Source of the DNA: Modicisalibacter ilicicola DSM 19980
Lineage (GTDB): Bacteria; Pseudomonadota; Gammaproteobacteria; Pseudomonadales; Halomonadaceae
Assembly: GCF_900128925.1 (NCBI RefSeq)
Contig: NZ_FQUJ01000002.1
Coordinates: 344,856 to 408,855 of the forward strand
Direction: 5' to 3'
Length of the DNA: 64,000 bases
A model generated the notes under the pieces. That model was not told the DNA's origin, ran no database searches, and was given only the letters and a program-made list of their open reading frames with translations. A program made the translations under genes and the position numbers. How positions within the stretch are numbered: the stretch's first letter is position 1; each line of letters begins with the position of its first letter. This document shows, one piece after another, positions 19,622-28,313 of this stretch.

Positions 19622-19802
19622 CCACCAGGCAAGAAGAGGGGACATCAAAGCGGCAAGAAATCAGGTCCCGTGGCAGTCAGGCCGGTACCCTGCCGATGCG
19701 CCTTACCTACCAGGACACAGTTCATCCATGATCACGTGCCTCACTACACTTGCAACCCTCTTGGTCACTGCTTACCGCTGACTATGAGATTAGCCATACT
19801 TA

Positions 19803-19827
19803 TTTGCCTAGGCAAAAATTGTACAAT
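19803..19827. promoter_or_regulatory. two adjacent perfect palindromes in an AT-rich island
   Basis: TTTGCCTAGGCAAA (19803-19816) and ATTGTACAAT (19818-19827) are perfect palindromes separated by one base, inside a clearly AT-rich stretch (about 19790-19865) between convergent genes. Operator-like sequence here has no adjacent gene start on either strand. The rest of the 19548-19888 interval has no credible ORF. Confidence 0.35.
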
Positions 19828-19888
19828 ATTTTACACAAGTCATTCTTAAGTTTTCTTGATCTATAAAACGCGACACAGAGCCCCCGCC

Positions 19889-20854
19889 TCAGACCAACCG
19901 CTCTTCCCGGGGCGTCATACCGAAATGGTTACGGTAGGCCGTGGAGAAGTGCGCCGCGGAGGAGAACCCGGTGAGCAGGGCGATGTCACCCACCGCCTTG
20001 TCGGTGCCACGCAACAGGCGGCGCGCCTGCTGCAAACGCAGGTCCAGGTAGTAGCGACTGGGTACGGCCTGAAGGTATTTCTTGAAGAGTCTTTCCAACT
20101 GGCGCCGGGAAACGCCCAGGTGCGCGGCGAGTTCGTGCGTCGTCAGCGGCTCCTCGATGTTCGACTCCATCAGCGCCACCGCATCCAGCAGGCTTTGGGG
20201 CGCGTGGCCCAGACGCGAGCCGAGCGGCATGTGCTGGAGTTCGTCGCCCATGCGGATACGTTCGCAGACGAAATGCTCGGAAACGCGCTCGGCCAGGCGC
20301 TGGCCATGCTGCTGGGCGATCAGCGTCATCATCATGTCCATGGCGGCGGTACCGCCCCCACAGGTGAGTCGACCGCGATCGATCTCGAACAACTGGCGGC
20401 TCACCCGCACCTCGGGATAGGCATGCGAGAAGGCGTCGACCCTCTGCCAGGCCAGGGCGGCCCGGTAACCATCGAGCACGCCGGCCCGGGCGAGCACCTG
20501 GGCTCCCCCGGCGATGCCGCCGAGCACGACACCGCGCCCGGCCAGGCGCACCAGCCACTCGCAGAGCGCTGGATAGTCGCCGTCCGTCGAGGTCGCCGCG
20601 CAGACGAACAGCAGGTCGAGTTCGCTCGCCTCGCTTCCCACCACCCAGCGAGGCGTCAAGTCCAGCTCAGCGGCACTTTTCACCGCCCGCGCCTCCAGGC
20701 CGAAGGTCAGCGGCGTGTAGAGGCGCTCTCCGCTGAGCTGGTTGGCGACATGCAGGGGTTCCAGGGCACAGGCCTGCGCGAGCAGGGAAAACCCCGGCAG
20801 CAGCACGAATCCCACCTGTCTCGTAACAGCGGGACGGCGTTCGTCATGACCCAT
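19889..20854 (-). CDS. GlxA family transcriptional regulator (DJ-1/PfpI + AraC HTH)
   Basis: 321 residues. The N-terminal class I amidotransferase-like domain (about 12-180; VGFVLLPGFSLLAQACALEP) lacks an obvious catalytic Cys: the nucleophile-elbow position reads GGIAGGAQVLA. The C-terminal AraC/XylS HTH pair spans about 220-318 (LAAHLGVSRRQLERLF, then DIALLTGFSSAAHFSTAYR). Related proteins (GbdR, ArgR, CdhR of Pseudomonas) activate amino-acid or quaternary-amine catabolism. The start at 20854 (MGHDERRP) overlaps the 3' end of the DUF2959 gene by 11 bp. Effector unknown. Confidence 0.88.
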   Translation of the reverse strand: MGHDERRPAVTRQVGFVLLPGFSLLAQACALEPLHVANQLSGERLYTPLTFGLEARAVKSAAELDLTPRWVVGSEASELDLLFVCAATSTDGDYPALCEWLVRLAGRGVVLGGIAGGAQVLARAGVLDGYRAALAWQRVDAFSHAYPEVRVSRQLFEIDRGRLTCGGGTAAMDMMMTLIAQQHGQRLAERVSEHFVCERIRMGDELQHMPLGSRLGHAPQSLLDAVALMESNIEEPLTTHELAAHLGVSRRQLERLFKKYLQAVPSRYYLDLRLQQARRLLRGTDKAVGDIALLTGFSSAAHFSTAYRNHFGMTPREERLV

Positions 20855-21530
20855 CTTGGCGGTTGAGTTCGGCAATGAAGGCATCGGAGCGGGCAATGGC
20901 CGCCTGCATGCGCTCACGCAGCGCTGCCACGTCGCGCTCGAGCCCGTCGACCTCGCCACGCAGGGCGCCGATCGCCCGTGCATTGAGGTTGTGCTTGAGG
21001 AACAACACGTTGTCGCGCAGGCTCAGCAGCACCGGCTGCATGCTGTCCGCGGCATCCTGCATCGCCGCCAGCATCTCGCCGTAGCGGGCACGGGTCTCGC
21101 GCAGCTGCCGCTCCGAAAGTCGCCGGTACTCGGCGCTCTGATAGAGCGCGAGCTCTTCTTCCCATTCATCGAAGAGCGCCTCGGCCACGTGTTCGATTGC
21201 CTCGATGCGCCCCTCGACGCGCCTGGCGGCCTCCTCGCTCTCTTCATACTCGTCGTTCAGACGATCGTAGGTTCGAGAGAGTTCGCTCTCGGGCACCCGC
21301 ACCACCGCTCGGAACTGCTCCAGGGCCGATGAGAACTGCTCCTCGGCGGCCTGCTGGGCATCGCGCCCCTCCTCGACGCGATCGACCAGCACCTCGCGCT
21401 TGTGGATACCGACCTGCTCCAGGGCACCGTAGTAGGCGCTCTGGCAGCCCGCGATCCCGAGCAGCGCCGACAGCACCACCCAGGCGCCCCAGCGCAGGCG
21501 TACCGCCCCGCCCATCGCCCGTCTCGTCAT
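20844..21530 (-). CDS. DUF2959 family lipoprotein with coiled coil
   Basis: 228 residues. A type II signal sequence with lipobox (SALLGIAGC) leads to a long Glu/Arg-rich helical domain with heptad-like spacing, so the mature protein is probably a lipid-anchored coiled coil. It matches my recollection of the uncharacterised DUF2959 family; no function is established. Start chosen at 21530 (MTRRAMGG); the open frame to 21581 would run into fabV. Possibly transcribed with fabV upstream and the GlxA-type regulator downstream. Confidence 0.75.
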   Translation of the reverse strand: MTRRAMGGAVRLRWGAWVVLSALLGIAGCQSAYYGALEQVGIHKREVLVDRVEEGRDAQQAAEEQFSSALEQFRAVVRVPESELSRTYDRLNDEYEESEEAARRVEGRIEAIEHVAEALFDEWEEELALYQSAEYRRLSERQLRETRARYGEMLAAMQDAADSMQPVLLSLRDNVLFLKHNLNARAIGALRGEVDGLERDVAALRERMQAAIARSDAFIAELNRQDGS

Positions 21531-21564
21531 GGATATCGCCTCACCAGGACCATCGTCGCGCGAC

Positions 21565-22767
21565 TCAGAGTTGAACGACATCGAAATTGGCTACCGGATC
21601 GACCTCGGCATCGTAGTCGACATCGTCACGCTCGAAGCCGAACAGCTTGAGGAATTCGTGCTTGTAGCCGGCGTAGTCGGTGATGTCGAACAGGTTGTCG
21701 CTGGTGACCTGAGGCCACAGGTCCTTGCAGGCCTGCTGCACGTCGTCGCGCAGTTCCCAGTCGTCGAGACGCAAGCGCCCTTCGCCGTCGGTCTCCGGCG
21801 TGCCGTCGTCATACAGGCGGTCCCGGAACAGGCGGTTGAGCTGGTCGATGGTGCCCTCGTGCAGCCCCTGCTCCTTCATCACCTTGTAGACCATGGCGAT
21901 GTACAGCGGCATGACCGGGATCGCCGCGCTGGCCTGGGTGACCACCGACTTGAGTACCGCGACGTTGGCACTGCCGCCCTGCTTGGCCAGGCGCTCGTCG
22001 ATCTCGGCGGCGGCACGATCGAGATCCTCCTTGGCCTTGCCCAGGGCGCCGTGCCAGTAGATGGGCCAGGTGATCTCGGTACCGATGTAGCTGAAGGCCA
22101 CCGACTTGGCTCCCGGCGCCAGAACCCCGGCCTTGTCGAGGGCATCGATCCACAGTTCCCAGTCCTCGCCGCCCATGACCTGGACGGTGTCGGCGACCTC
22201 CTGCTCGGTGGCCGGCTCGACCTCGGTCTCGATGATGGTGTCCTTGTTGGTGTCGATGGCGGTGGCGCGATAGGTCTCGCCGATCGGCTTGAGCACCGAA
22301 CGCTTGAGCTCGCCGCTATCGGGCAGCTTGCGCACCGGCGAGGCCAGGGAGTAGACGACCAGATCGACCTCCTCCAGGTCCTGCTTGATCAATTCGATGG
22401 CCTTCTCCCGGGTCTCGTGGGCGAAGGCGTCGCCGTTGATCGCCTTGCTGTAGAGCCCCTCTTCCTTGGCATAGCGATCGAAGGCAGCGGCGTTGTACCA
22501 GCCGGCTGTCCCTGGCTTCTTCTCGGTGCCGGGCTTTTCGAAGAAGACGCCGAGGGTGCTGGCGCCATAACCGAAGGCGGCGGTGACCCGGGCTGCCAGG
22601 CCATAGCCGCTGGAGGCACCGATCACCAGGACCTTCCTGGGCCCGGTGTTGGCGGCGTCGCCGATGGCGGCGCGCGTCGCCTCGATCTGGTCGCGCACGT
22701 TCATCGCGCAACCGGTGGGATGAGTGGTGGTACAGATGAAACCGCGGACCTTGGGCTTGATGATCAC
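21565..22767 (-). CDS. fabV: enoyl-[acyl-carrier-protein] reductase FabV
   Basis: 400 residues, the typical FabV length. It reduces trans-2-enoyl-ACP/CoA with NADH in the last step of fatty acid elongation and is naturally insensitive to triclosan. The N-terminus [19 protein letters not shown], the nucleotide-binding [12 protein letters not shown] and the active-site Tyr-x8-Lys ([10 protein letters not shown], about residue 236) are all present. No fabI is visible in this window. Confidence 0.96.
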   Translation of the reverse strand: MIIKPKVRGFICTTTHPTGCAMNVRDQIEATRAAIGDAANTGPRKVLVIGASSGYGLAARVTAAFGYGASTLGVFFEKPGTEKKPGTAGWYNAAAFDRYAKEEGLYSKAINGDAFAHETREKAIELIKQDLEEVDLVVYSLASPVRKLPDSGELKRSVLKPIGETYRATAIDTNKDTIIETEVEPATEQEVADTVQVMGGEDWELWIDALDKAGVLAPGAKSVAFSYIGTEITWPIYWHGALGKAKEDLDRAAAEIDERLAKQGGSANVAVLKSVVTQASAAIPVMPLYIAMVYKVMKEQGLHEGTIDQLNRLFRDRLYDDGTPETDGEGRLRLDDWELRDDVQQACKDLWPQVTSDNLFDITDYAGYKHEFLKLFGFERDDVDYDAEVDPVANFDVVQL

Positions 22768-22948
22768 GTCAGACCTCGACCTCTATTGACAGGCTTGTGC
22801 ATAGGCATGCCCCTCGGTCGGCCCGAGGAGTGTGTTGCGGCTATTCTAGCGACTCCACACAGAACTGTCCGCCCCCACGCGACGCCGTGGCTTGTCGTGG
22901 GGACGGCATTGCTTGAAGATGCGTCACCGAGCGAGGAGGATAGCGAGA

Positions 22949-23350
22949 ATGAGCGAGGAAGAGATCGAAGCGCTGATCGCCGAACGCGGGGAACTCTGGC
23001 TCGCGCTGGCCCCCCTGTGGCTGGAGCGCGAGCCCCGGGAAGCCGATTATGCCCATATGGTCCGGGTCATCGAACGCCACGCCCTGACCCCGGAACAGCT
23101 GGAGTGGATCTTTCGCCTGGAACTCGCCCCGGTGCTTTCCCGCCATCAGCTCTCGGTCGCCGGCGAATGGCGCGCCTTCGACGAGGACCGCCTGCTGACC
23201 CAGCTGGTCGTCCATCATCGCCGCCTCTACGGTTGGCGCAAGGGTTTCTGGACGCTGTTCTCGGGCCTCACCACGATGATGACCCGTCATCGCTGGAACC
23301 TGCTGATGGCGCGCCTGGCAAGGACCCGAGAGGAAGTGTCCGACGCCTGA
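22949..23350 (+). CDS. small conserved protein, DUF7079-like
   Basis: 133 residues, cytoplasmic, acidic N-terminal half. The pattern LWLALAPLWLEREPREADY followed by SVAGEWRAFDEDRL resembles what I recall of DUF7079, a family of uncharacterised proteobacterial proteins; the assignment is tentative. The C-terminal 40 residues are basic. The ATG at 22949 follows GGAGG nine bases upstream, which decides against the earlier ATG at 22892. Confidence 0.65.
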   Translation: MSEEEIEALIAERGELWLALAPLWLEREPREADYAHMVRVIERHALTPEQLEWIFRLELAPVLSRHQLSVAGEWRAFDEDRLLTQLVVHHRRLYGWRKGFWTLFSGLTTMMTRHRWNLLMARLARTREEVSDA

Positions 23351-23369
23351 AGGCGCACCGCGCAGTCCC

Positions 23370-23864
23370 TCAGGCCGAAAAGGGGGTGTCCAGCGCCTTT
23401 TCCAGCCGTGGGACGATGTGCTTCCCGGTGTCGCGCGGCCCGAAGCGACAGATGACCTGCCCGTCGCGCCCGACCAGGAACTTGGTGAAGTTCCACTTGA
23501 TCTGGGTGCTGCCCAGGACCCCCGGGGCCTGGCGACGCAACAGCACGAACAGCGGGTGCGCCCGGCGACCGTTGACGCGCACCTTCTCCATGACCGGAAA
23601 GGTGACCCCGTAGTTGCGTTCGCAGAACACCGCAAAGCCTTGGGCAGACTCCGGTGACTGGCGGGCAAACTGATCGCAGGGAAAGGCCAGCACGGTGAAC
23701 CCCTGGTCGCGATAATACCGGTAGAGCTTCTCGAGCTCGGCGAGCTGAGGCGTATAGCCACACCGGCTGGCGACGTTCGTCAACAGCAGCACCTGGCCGC
23801 GCAGGGCCCGGAGATTGAAGGGTTCGCCGCTGTGGGTGCGGCAATCCTGTGTGTAGATATGCAT
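23370..23864 (-). CDS. glutathione peroxidase family protein (BtuE-like)
   Basis: 164 residues of the thioredoxin-fold GPx family. Peroxidatic Cys in NVASRCGYTPQ (about 36), Gln/Phe block FPCDQF (about 71) and Trp-Asn in IKWNFTKF (about 129). Bacterial Cys-GPx enzymes reduce lipid and organic hydroperoxides, often using thioredoxin. No signal peptide. The start at 23864 (MHIYTQDC) gives the family length; the longer frame to 24107 runs into the repeat element. Confidence 0.92.
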   Translation of the reverse strand: MHIYTQDCRTHSGEPFNLRALRGQVLLLTNVASRCGYTPQLAELEKLYRYYRDQGFTVLAFPCDQFARQSPESAQGFAVFCERNYGVTFPVMEKVRVNGRRAHPLFVLLRRQAPGVLGSTQIKWNFTKFLVGRDGQVICRFGPRDTGKHIVPRLEKALDTPFSA

Positions 23865-24009
23865 ATTACATCTTTGAGCTCGGAGCACGGTGGCAATATG
23901 CCACCGCCTGCATCGACATGAACATGGATCGCCTTTCGTCCCCAGGCATGATGCAAGGACGGTTCCACCCTCTAGCATAGCCCGGACACCCACCTGGGCC
24001 ATACCCGAG

Positions 24010-24156
24010 CTAGGCGCTGTCTGAAAAGTCGGTGAGCGAAGTCCAGACAAGGCAAAAATTGGTGAAAGAACGGAGTTTACGTATTGTAAATGAGTATCTT
24101 GAGACAATTTTTAACGCCGTATGGGCAAGCGCAGACACTTTTCAGACAATGCCTAG
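24010..24156 (+). repeat. dispersed hairpin element, copy A
   Basis: 147 bp bounded by 20-bp inverted repeats (24010-24029 and 24137-24156, two mismatches). Inside, a conserved core reads AAAAGTCGGTGAGCGAAG near the left end, then nested helices around the hairpin TTTAC/GTAAA. A second copy lies reversed at about 45548-45672. The right inverted repeat overlaps the stop codon of the NUDIX gene. Short ORFs through it are translation artefacts. The rest of 23865-24009 holds nothing I can identify. Confidence 0.85.
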
Positions 24157-24683
24157 CCAAGCCAGTGTCGCGCGCACATCAGGGTCAGCGCCCGATGGGT
24201 ATCGGGCGTGGCCCGCCTGAGGTCGAGTGCCTCGGCGACCGATAACCAGTTGGCACTCGCCACCTCCTCGGCCTGCAACCGCAGGGGGCCATCGTAATCG
24301 ACGAGAAAGACGCTGCCGAAGACATGATGACCCTGCTCGGCGAAACGGAACTCGAAACAGGGGGTCAGGCGCACGGATTCGATCCCCAGTTCCTCGGCGA
24401 GCTCGCGCCGTGCGGCGATGGCCACCGCCTCCCCGGCCCCCACCACACCGCCGGTCGCCAGGTCGTAATCCCCGGGAAAGACCTCCTTGGTCAGTGTGCG
24501 TTCCTGCACGCACAGTTCGCCTAGCCGGTTGCGCACGAACACGTAGGTGGCCCGATGCCAGAGTCGATAGCGCCGCATCATCCTTCGCGAGGCACTGCCA
24601 CAGGGGCGGTTGACGGCATCGACGAGCTGCACGCGCTCGTCCTTGATCTGCCCTGTCGCAAGCGACATCGCGTCTCGTGGCAT
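24153..24683 (-). CDS. NUDIX hydrolase (YfcD-like)
   Basis: 176 residues. The Nudix box spans GGVVGAGEAVAIAARRELA followed by EELGI (about 78-100), with the REUxEE core intact, so a nucleoside-diphosphate-linked substrate should be hydrolysed with Mg. The RLWHRATYVFVRN stretch is typical of the YfcD/isopentenyl-isomerase-like branch. Start could also be the ATG at 24668. Its stop lies inside the right arm of the hairpin element. Confidence 0.87.
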   Translation of the reverse strand: MPRDAMSLATGQIKDERVQLVDAVNRPCGSASRRMMRRYRLWHRATYVFVRNRLGELCVQERTLTKEVFPGDYDLATGGVVGAGEAVAIAARRELAEELGIESVRLTPCFEFRFAEQGHHVFGSVFLVDYDGPLRLQAEEVASANWLSVAEALDLRRATPDTHRALTLMCARHWLG

Positions 24684-24821
24684 GTCCCTTACCCCGGTTG
24701 AGAAATCGAAGGACGAGCATGCCAGAGTGTGTCTATGGCGTCATGTCGCGACCTGTAAACTTTCAAACGTTTGACCACGCTCCGGATCGGCACCATCCTC
24801 AAGAAAATGAGGAGAACCGCC

Positions 24822-26468
24822 ATGACCGATCACGCACCACGTCATGACCTTGCCACCCACGAGGTGCTCAACCAGCCTGCACCACCTCGTGATCTCGACT
24901 TGCTGGCACTCGACAGGCCGTTGCGCGAGGCCCTGGCACGCGAGGCCCCCGCCTGGGTCGCCCCTCGGATCGAATCGCTGGCACGTGCCGTGGGCAGCGT
25001 CGCCGTGCAAACACTCGGCGAGGAGGCCAACCGCCATCCACCCCAGCCGCGCCTGTTCGATCGCCATGGCCGCCGCCTCGACGAGGTAACCTACCACCCC
25101 GCCTACCATGCCCTGATGCACCTGGCCTGCGATAATGGCTGGCACGCCGTGGCCTGGGAGCAGGAGCACCAGGGCGGCCACCAGGCCCATATCGCGGCGC
25201 TCTACCTGCTCACCCAGGCAGAACCGGGATTCTGCTGCCCGATCACCATGACCCATGCCGCCATACCGGCACTACGCCGGGAACCGGAACTCCATGCGCA
25301 GTGGCGCTCGCGGGTGCTGGCCTGGGATTACGATCCGCGTGCCGTGCCGGCCTGGGAGAAGAGCGCCGTGACCCTGGGCATGGCGATGACCGAGAAACAG
25401 GGCGGCAGTGACGTCCGCGCCAACACCACCCGGGCGGTGCAGGAAGGCGATGGCTATCGGCTCACGGGCCACAAGTGGTTCTGCAGCGCCCCGATGTCCG
25501 ATGCCTTTCTGACCCTGGCCCGGACCGAGGCCGGCCTGGGATGCTTCCTGGTGCCGCGCTTCACTCCCGAGGGCGAGCGCAACGCCATCGAACTGCAGCG
25601 GCTCAAGGACAAGTGCGGCAATCGCGCCAACGCCTCGGCGGAGATCGAGTATCGCGGTGCCTGGGCCCAGGCGGTCGGCGACCCCGGCCGAGGCATCGCC
25701 ACCATCCTCGAGATGGTTCAGCAGACCCGGCTCGATGCGGCGACCGCTCCGGCAGGCATGATGCGTCAGGCGCTTCTGGAAGCCTGGCGACATGTCCGCG
25801 AACGCCACGCCTTCGGCCGGCGTCTCGGTGAACAACCCCTGATGCGCCGGGTGATCGCCGACCTGGCCCTGGAGGTCGAAGCGAGCCTGATGCTGTCGAT
25901 GCGTGCCGCCCGCGCCTTCGACACCCCCGGAGACGAGCGCGAACACGCCCTGACGCGCCTGCTGCCCGCCCTGGGCAAGTACTGGCACAACAAGCGCGGA
26001 CCGGGCTTCATGGCCGAAGCCATGGAGTGCCTGGGCGGCATCGGCTACGTGGAAGAGACGCCCCTGGCGCGGCTCTATCGGGAAGCCCCGGTGAACTCGA
26101 TCTGGGAAGGTTCCGGCAACGTCATCTGTCTGGATGTGCTGCGCGTGATGGCGCGTCATCCCGAAAGCATCGAAGCCCTGCGCGCCGAACTCCTTCTGGC
26201 CCAGGGGGCTTGTCGGCAGTTCGACGCCGCCGTGACCGAACTGGAAGACCTGATTCATCGGCCCGCCGAAGCACTGGAAGCCAACGCTCGCTGGCTGACC
26301 CAGCGCATGGCCCAGTGCCTGCAGGCATCGCTGTTGCTACGGCACGCTCCCACGGAGATTGCCGAGACATTCTGTCGCAGCCGCCTGGGTGATGGCGTCA
26401 GTCCGGTCTACGGTGTGCTGCCCGATGATGCGCCGCTGGACGCGATCCTCGCACGTATTGCCGACTGA
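24822..26468 (+). CDS. acyl-CoA dehydrogenase family protein, AidB-like
   Basis: 548 residues, near the length of E. coli AidB (541). The FAD/acyl-CoA dehydrogenase core shows MTEKQGGSDVRANTT and GHKWFCSAPMSDAF, the AidB-branch version of the flavin loop, and GNVICLDVLR near residue 450. E. coli AidB is a flavoprotein of the alkylation response that binds DNA; other members are medium- or branched-chain acyl-CoA dehydrogenases. No ada or alkB neighbour supports a DNA-damage role here. Start by GAGGAG before the ATG at 24822. Confidence 0.87.
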   Translation: MTDHAPRHDLATHEVLNQPAPPRDLDLLALDRPLREALAREAPAWVAPRIESLARAVGSVAVQTLGEEANRHPPQPRLFDRHGRRLDEVTYHPAYHALMHLACDNGWHAVAWEQEHQGGHQAHIAALYLLTQAEPGFCCPITMTHAAIPALRREPELHAQWRSRVLAWDYDPRAVPAWEKSAVTLGMAMTEKQGGSDVRANTTRAVQEGDGYRLTGHKWFCSAPMSDAFLTLARTEAGLGCFLVPRFTPEGERNAIELQRLKDKCGNRANASAEIEYRGAWAQAVGDPGRGIATILEMVQQTRLDAATAPAGMMRQALLEAWRHVRERHAFGRRLGEQPLMRRVIADLALEVEASLMLSMRAARAFDTPGDEREHALTRLLPALGKYWHNKRGPGFMAEAMECLGGIGYVEETPLARLYREAPVNSIWEGSGNVICLDVLRVMARHPESIEALRAELLLAQGACRQFDAAVTELEDLIHRPAEALEANARWLTQRMAQCLQASLLLRHAPTEIAETFCRSRLGDGVSPVYGVLPDDAPLDAILARIAD

Positions 26469-26533
26469 GCGGTGCTACCCATGCCTGAAACATCGGGTTA
26501 CCCTCGGATCTGCCCCCGCATCGAGGAAATGTC

Positions 26534-27025
26534 ATGCCACGTTCTCCCAGTCTGCGCCTTTCCGTCCTGCCCCTGCTTGTCAGCTGTCTAGTCGCCTCGG
26601 GGGCGCTTGCCCGGGAAGCCGGCGACACCGGGCTGCGCCTGCTCCACCCCTTTGCCACTCCGACACCGCCGGGCGCGCCCAATGGCGCGGCCTACATCGA
26701 TATCACCGCCGGGGAAGAAGACGTTTCGCTGGTCGGCGCCAGTTCATCGGTCAGCGAGGTGGTGGAGATTCACGACATGAGCATGGAAGATGGTGTGATG
26801 CGCATGCGCCGACTGGAGCGTCTCGACGTGGCAGCCGGCGAGACGCTCATGATGCGTCCCGGCGGTGGCGAACACCTCATGCTGATCGGCCTCGAGCAGT
26901 CGCTGCAGGTAGGGGATCGTTTTCCGATCACCCTGGAGTTCGCCGAACGGGACAGCGTTACCCTCGAGGTACAGGTCCGGGAAGCTGGTGAAGAAGGCCA
27001 AGCAGCGGGCCAGCACGGCCATTGA
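26534..27025 (+). CDS. periplasmic copper chaperone, PCu(A)C family
   Basis: 163 residues with a signal peptide (VLPLLVSCLVASGALA). The copper-site pattern of His and Met residues is visible: EIHDMSMEDGVMRMR and later GGGEHLMLIGL. Such proteins carry Cu(I) to cytochrome oxidase or other periplasmic cuproproteins. The tail GQAAGQHGH adds two possible metal-binding His. No cytochrome oxidase assembly genes are nearby. It ends directly against the convergent LysE gene. Confidence 0.92.
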   Translation: MPRSPSLRLSVLPLLVSCLVASGALAREAGDTGLRLLHPFATPTPPGAPNGAAYIDITAGEEDVSLVGASSSVSEVVEIHDMSMEDGVMRMRRLERLDVAAGETLMMRPGGGEHLMLIGLEQSLQVGDRFPITLEFAERDSVTLEVQVREAGEEGQAAGQHGH

Positions 27026-27634
27026 TCAGCCCAGCAGCACCCGCAAGGCCAGGGCAATCAGCAGCAGGCCGGTAATGCGGTTGATCCAGTGCGCCCGAGC
27101 CTGAAGCCACGGCAGCACCCGTGAATGGGATAGCGCGACGGCCACCAGCACGTACCAGGCCGCATCGATGAGGGTCGCCGTGGCAACGATCACGACCTTC
27201 GCCAGGGCCCCCATGTCGGCACTGACGAACTGGCTGAGCAAGGCCACGAAGAACAGGATCAGCTTGGGATTGGCCAAGGCCACGAGCACCCCGTCCCGGG
27301 CCGCCAGGGCATGGCTGGTCGATACCGCCCCGGCTTCCAGGGCGCCGCCACGGCCGGCGCGCAGCGCCTTGACTCCCAGCCAGGCCAGGTAAGCAGCGCC
27401 CCCCCAGGTGATCAGCGTAAACAGCAGCGGCTGGTGCACGATCACCGCCCCCAGCCCCCAGACGGTCAGCAGGGCATAGAAACCGACACCCAGGGCATGA
27501 CTGACCCCGGCAATCACGCCGGGGGCACGCCCGCCTCCCAGGGTGTGACGCAGCACCATGGCCAGGCTTGGTCCTGGCGACATCGCCCCCATGGCACAGA
27601 TCGCGGCAAGCGACAACCACAGCGTGAATGGCAT
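27026..27634 (-). CDS. LysE/RhtB family amino-acid exporter
   Basis: 202 residues with six predicted membrane segments. The N-terminal MSPGPSLAMVLRHTLGGG and NPKLILFFVALLSQF (about 120) are LysE-family signatures. Members export amino acids such as threonine, homoserine, lysine or arginine; the substrate is not readable. Start at 27634 (MPFTLWL). It ends at the base next to the PCu(A)C stop and lies 11 bp after rnk on the same strand. Confidence 0.92.
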   Translation of the reverse strand: MPFTLWLSLAAICAMGAMSPGPSLAMVLRHTLGGGRAPGVIAGVSHALGVGFYALLTVWGLGAVIVHQPLLFTLITWGGAAYLAWLGVKALRAGRGGALEAGAVSTSHALAARDGVLVALANPKLILFFVALLSQFVSADMGALAKVVIVATATLIDAAWYVLVAVALSHSRVLPWLQARAHWINRITGLLLIALALRVLLG

Positions 27635-27645
27635 GGCCCGTCTCT

Positions 27646-28053
27646 TTATCGGTGATATTGCCTGGCCGCTTCGGGCTGCCACAGGATGGCATCGACGCGT
27701 AGCTGGATGCGTCTTCCGTTCGGCAATTCCCAGTCGATCGTCTCTCCCACCTTGAGCCCCCACAACGCCGCCCCCACGGGCGCCATGACCGAGAGCCCAT
27801 CCGGGGTATCGGCCAGGGCATGAGGATAGACAAGCGTGCGCGTCAGCTCGGTCCCGCGGCCGAGTTCGGTGAAACGCACCTGGCTGTTCATGCTGACCAC
27901 ATCGGCGGGGATCTCCTCGGGCTCCACCACCTCGGCACGCTCGAGTTCCGCCTCCAGCGCCTCGGCCACGACATCCCTATGGGCGGCGGTATCGATCAAG
28001 CGTTGCAACCGTTCGGCATCCAGCCGGTTCACGACAAGCACGGGGCGCATCAT
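27646..28053 (-). CDS. rnk: regulator of nucleoside diphosphate kinase
   Basis: 135 residues with a GreA/GreB-like C-terminal domain (SVMAPVGAALWGLKVGE). Rnk binds RNA polymerase and influences nucleoside diphosphate kinase and polysaccharide gene expression in Pseudomonas and E. coli. It lacks the long coiled-coil of GreA. Start at 28053 is supported by AGGAG six bases upstream. The leader contains a strong terminator-like hairpin (see separate entry), which suggests attenuation. Confidence 0.92.
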   Translation of the reverse strand: MMRPVLVVNRLDAERLQRLIDTAAHRDVVAEALEAELERAEVVEPEEIPADVVSMNSQVRFTELGRGTELTRTLVYPHALADTPDGLSVMAPVGAALWGLKVGETIDWELPNGRRIQLRVDAILWQPEAARQYHR

Positions 28054-28092
28054 CGTCAGCTCCTTTTCCCTCGGGGGGCATCCGCTAGCGGC

Positions 28093-28132
28093 AAGAAAAA
28101 ACAGCCCTCCGCCCAAGGGGGCGAAGGACTGT
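28093..28132 (-). promoter_or_regulatory. attenuator-like terminator in the rnk 5' leader
   Basis: Minus-strand hairpin of 14 positions with two mismatches (28101-28114 with 28119-28132) and a four-base loop, followed by a TTTTTTCTT tract. It stands 40 bp before the rnk start, and no minus-strand gene lies upstream within 1.2 kb. A structured 'rnk leader' RNA has been described in gammaproteobacteria; whether this belongs to it was not tested. Confidence 0.65.
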
Positions 28133-28313
28133 CGGATAAAGCAATCATAAGCCCTAAATCGTCCGAAGGTAAGACACGCCCGAACAGGAGCGGTGAATAA
28201 TGTGCATGGTCTTTGCCATACCGACATCTGCAGGTATTTCAGCCACTAGAATGAGGAATGTAAACCCCGGGGTCTGCTACGTTGAAAGGGTCAACACCCC
28301 GCTGGAGCACGCC

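Noticed and set aside
21529-23613. Plus-strand open frame of 694 codons
   Set aside because: Antisense shadow of fabV that runs on across the DUF7079-like gene and gpx; no recognisable domain.
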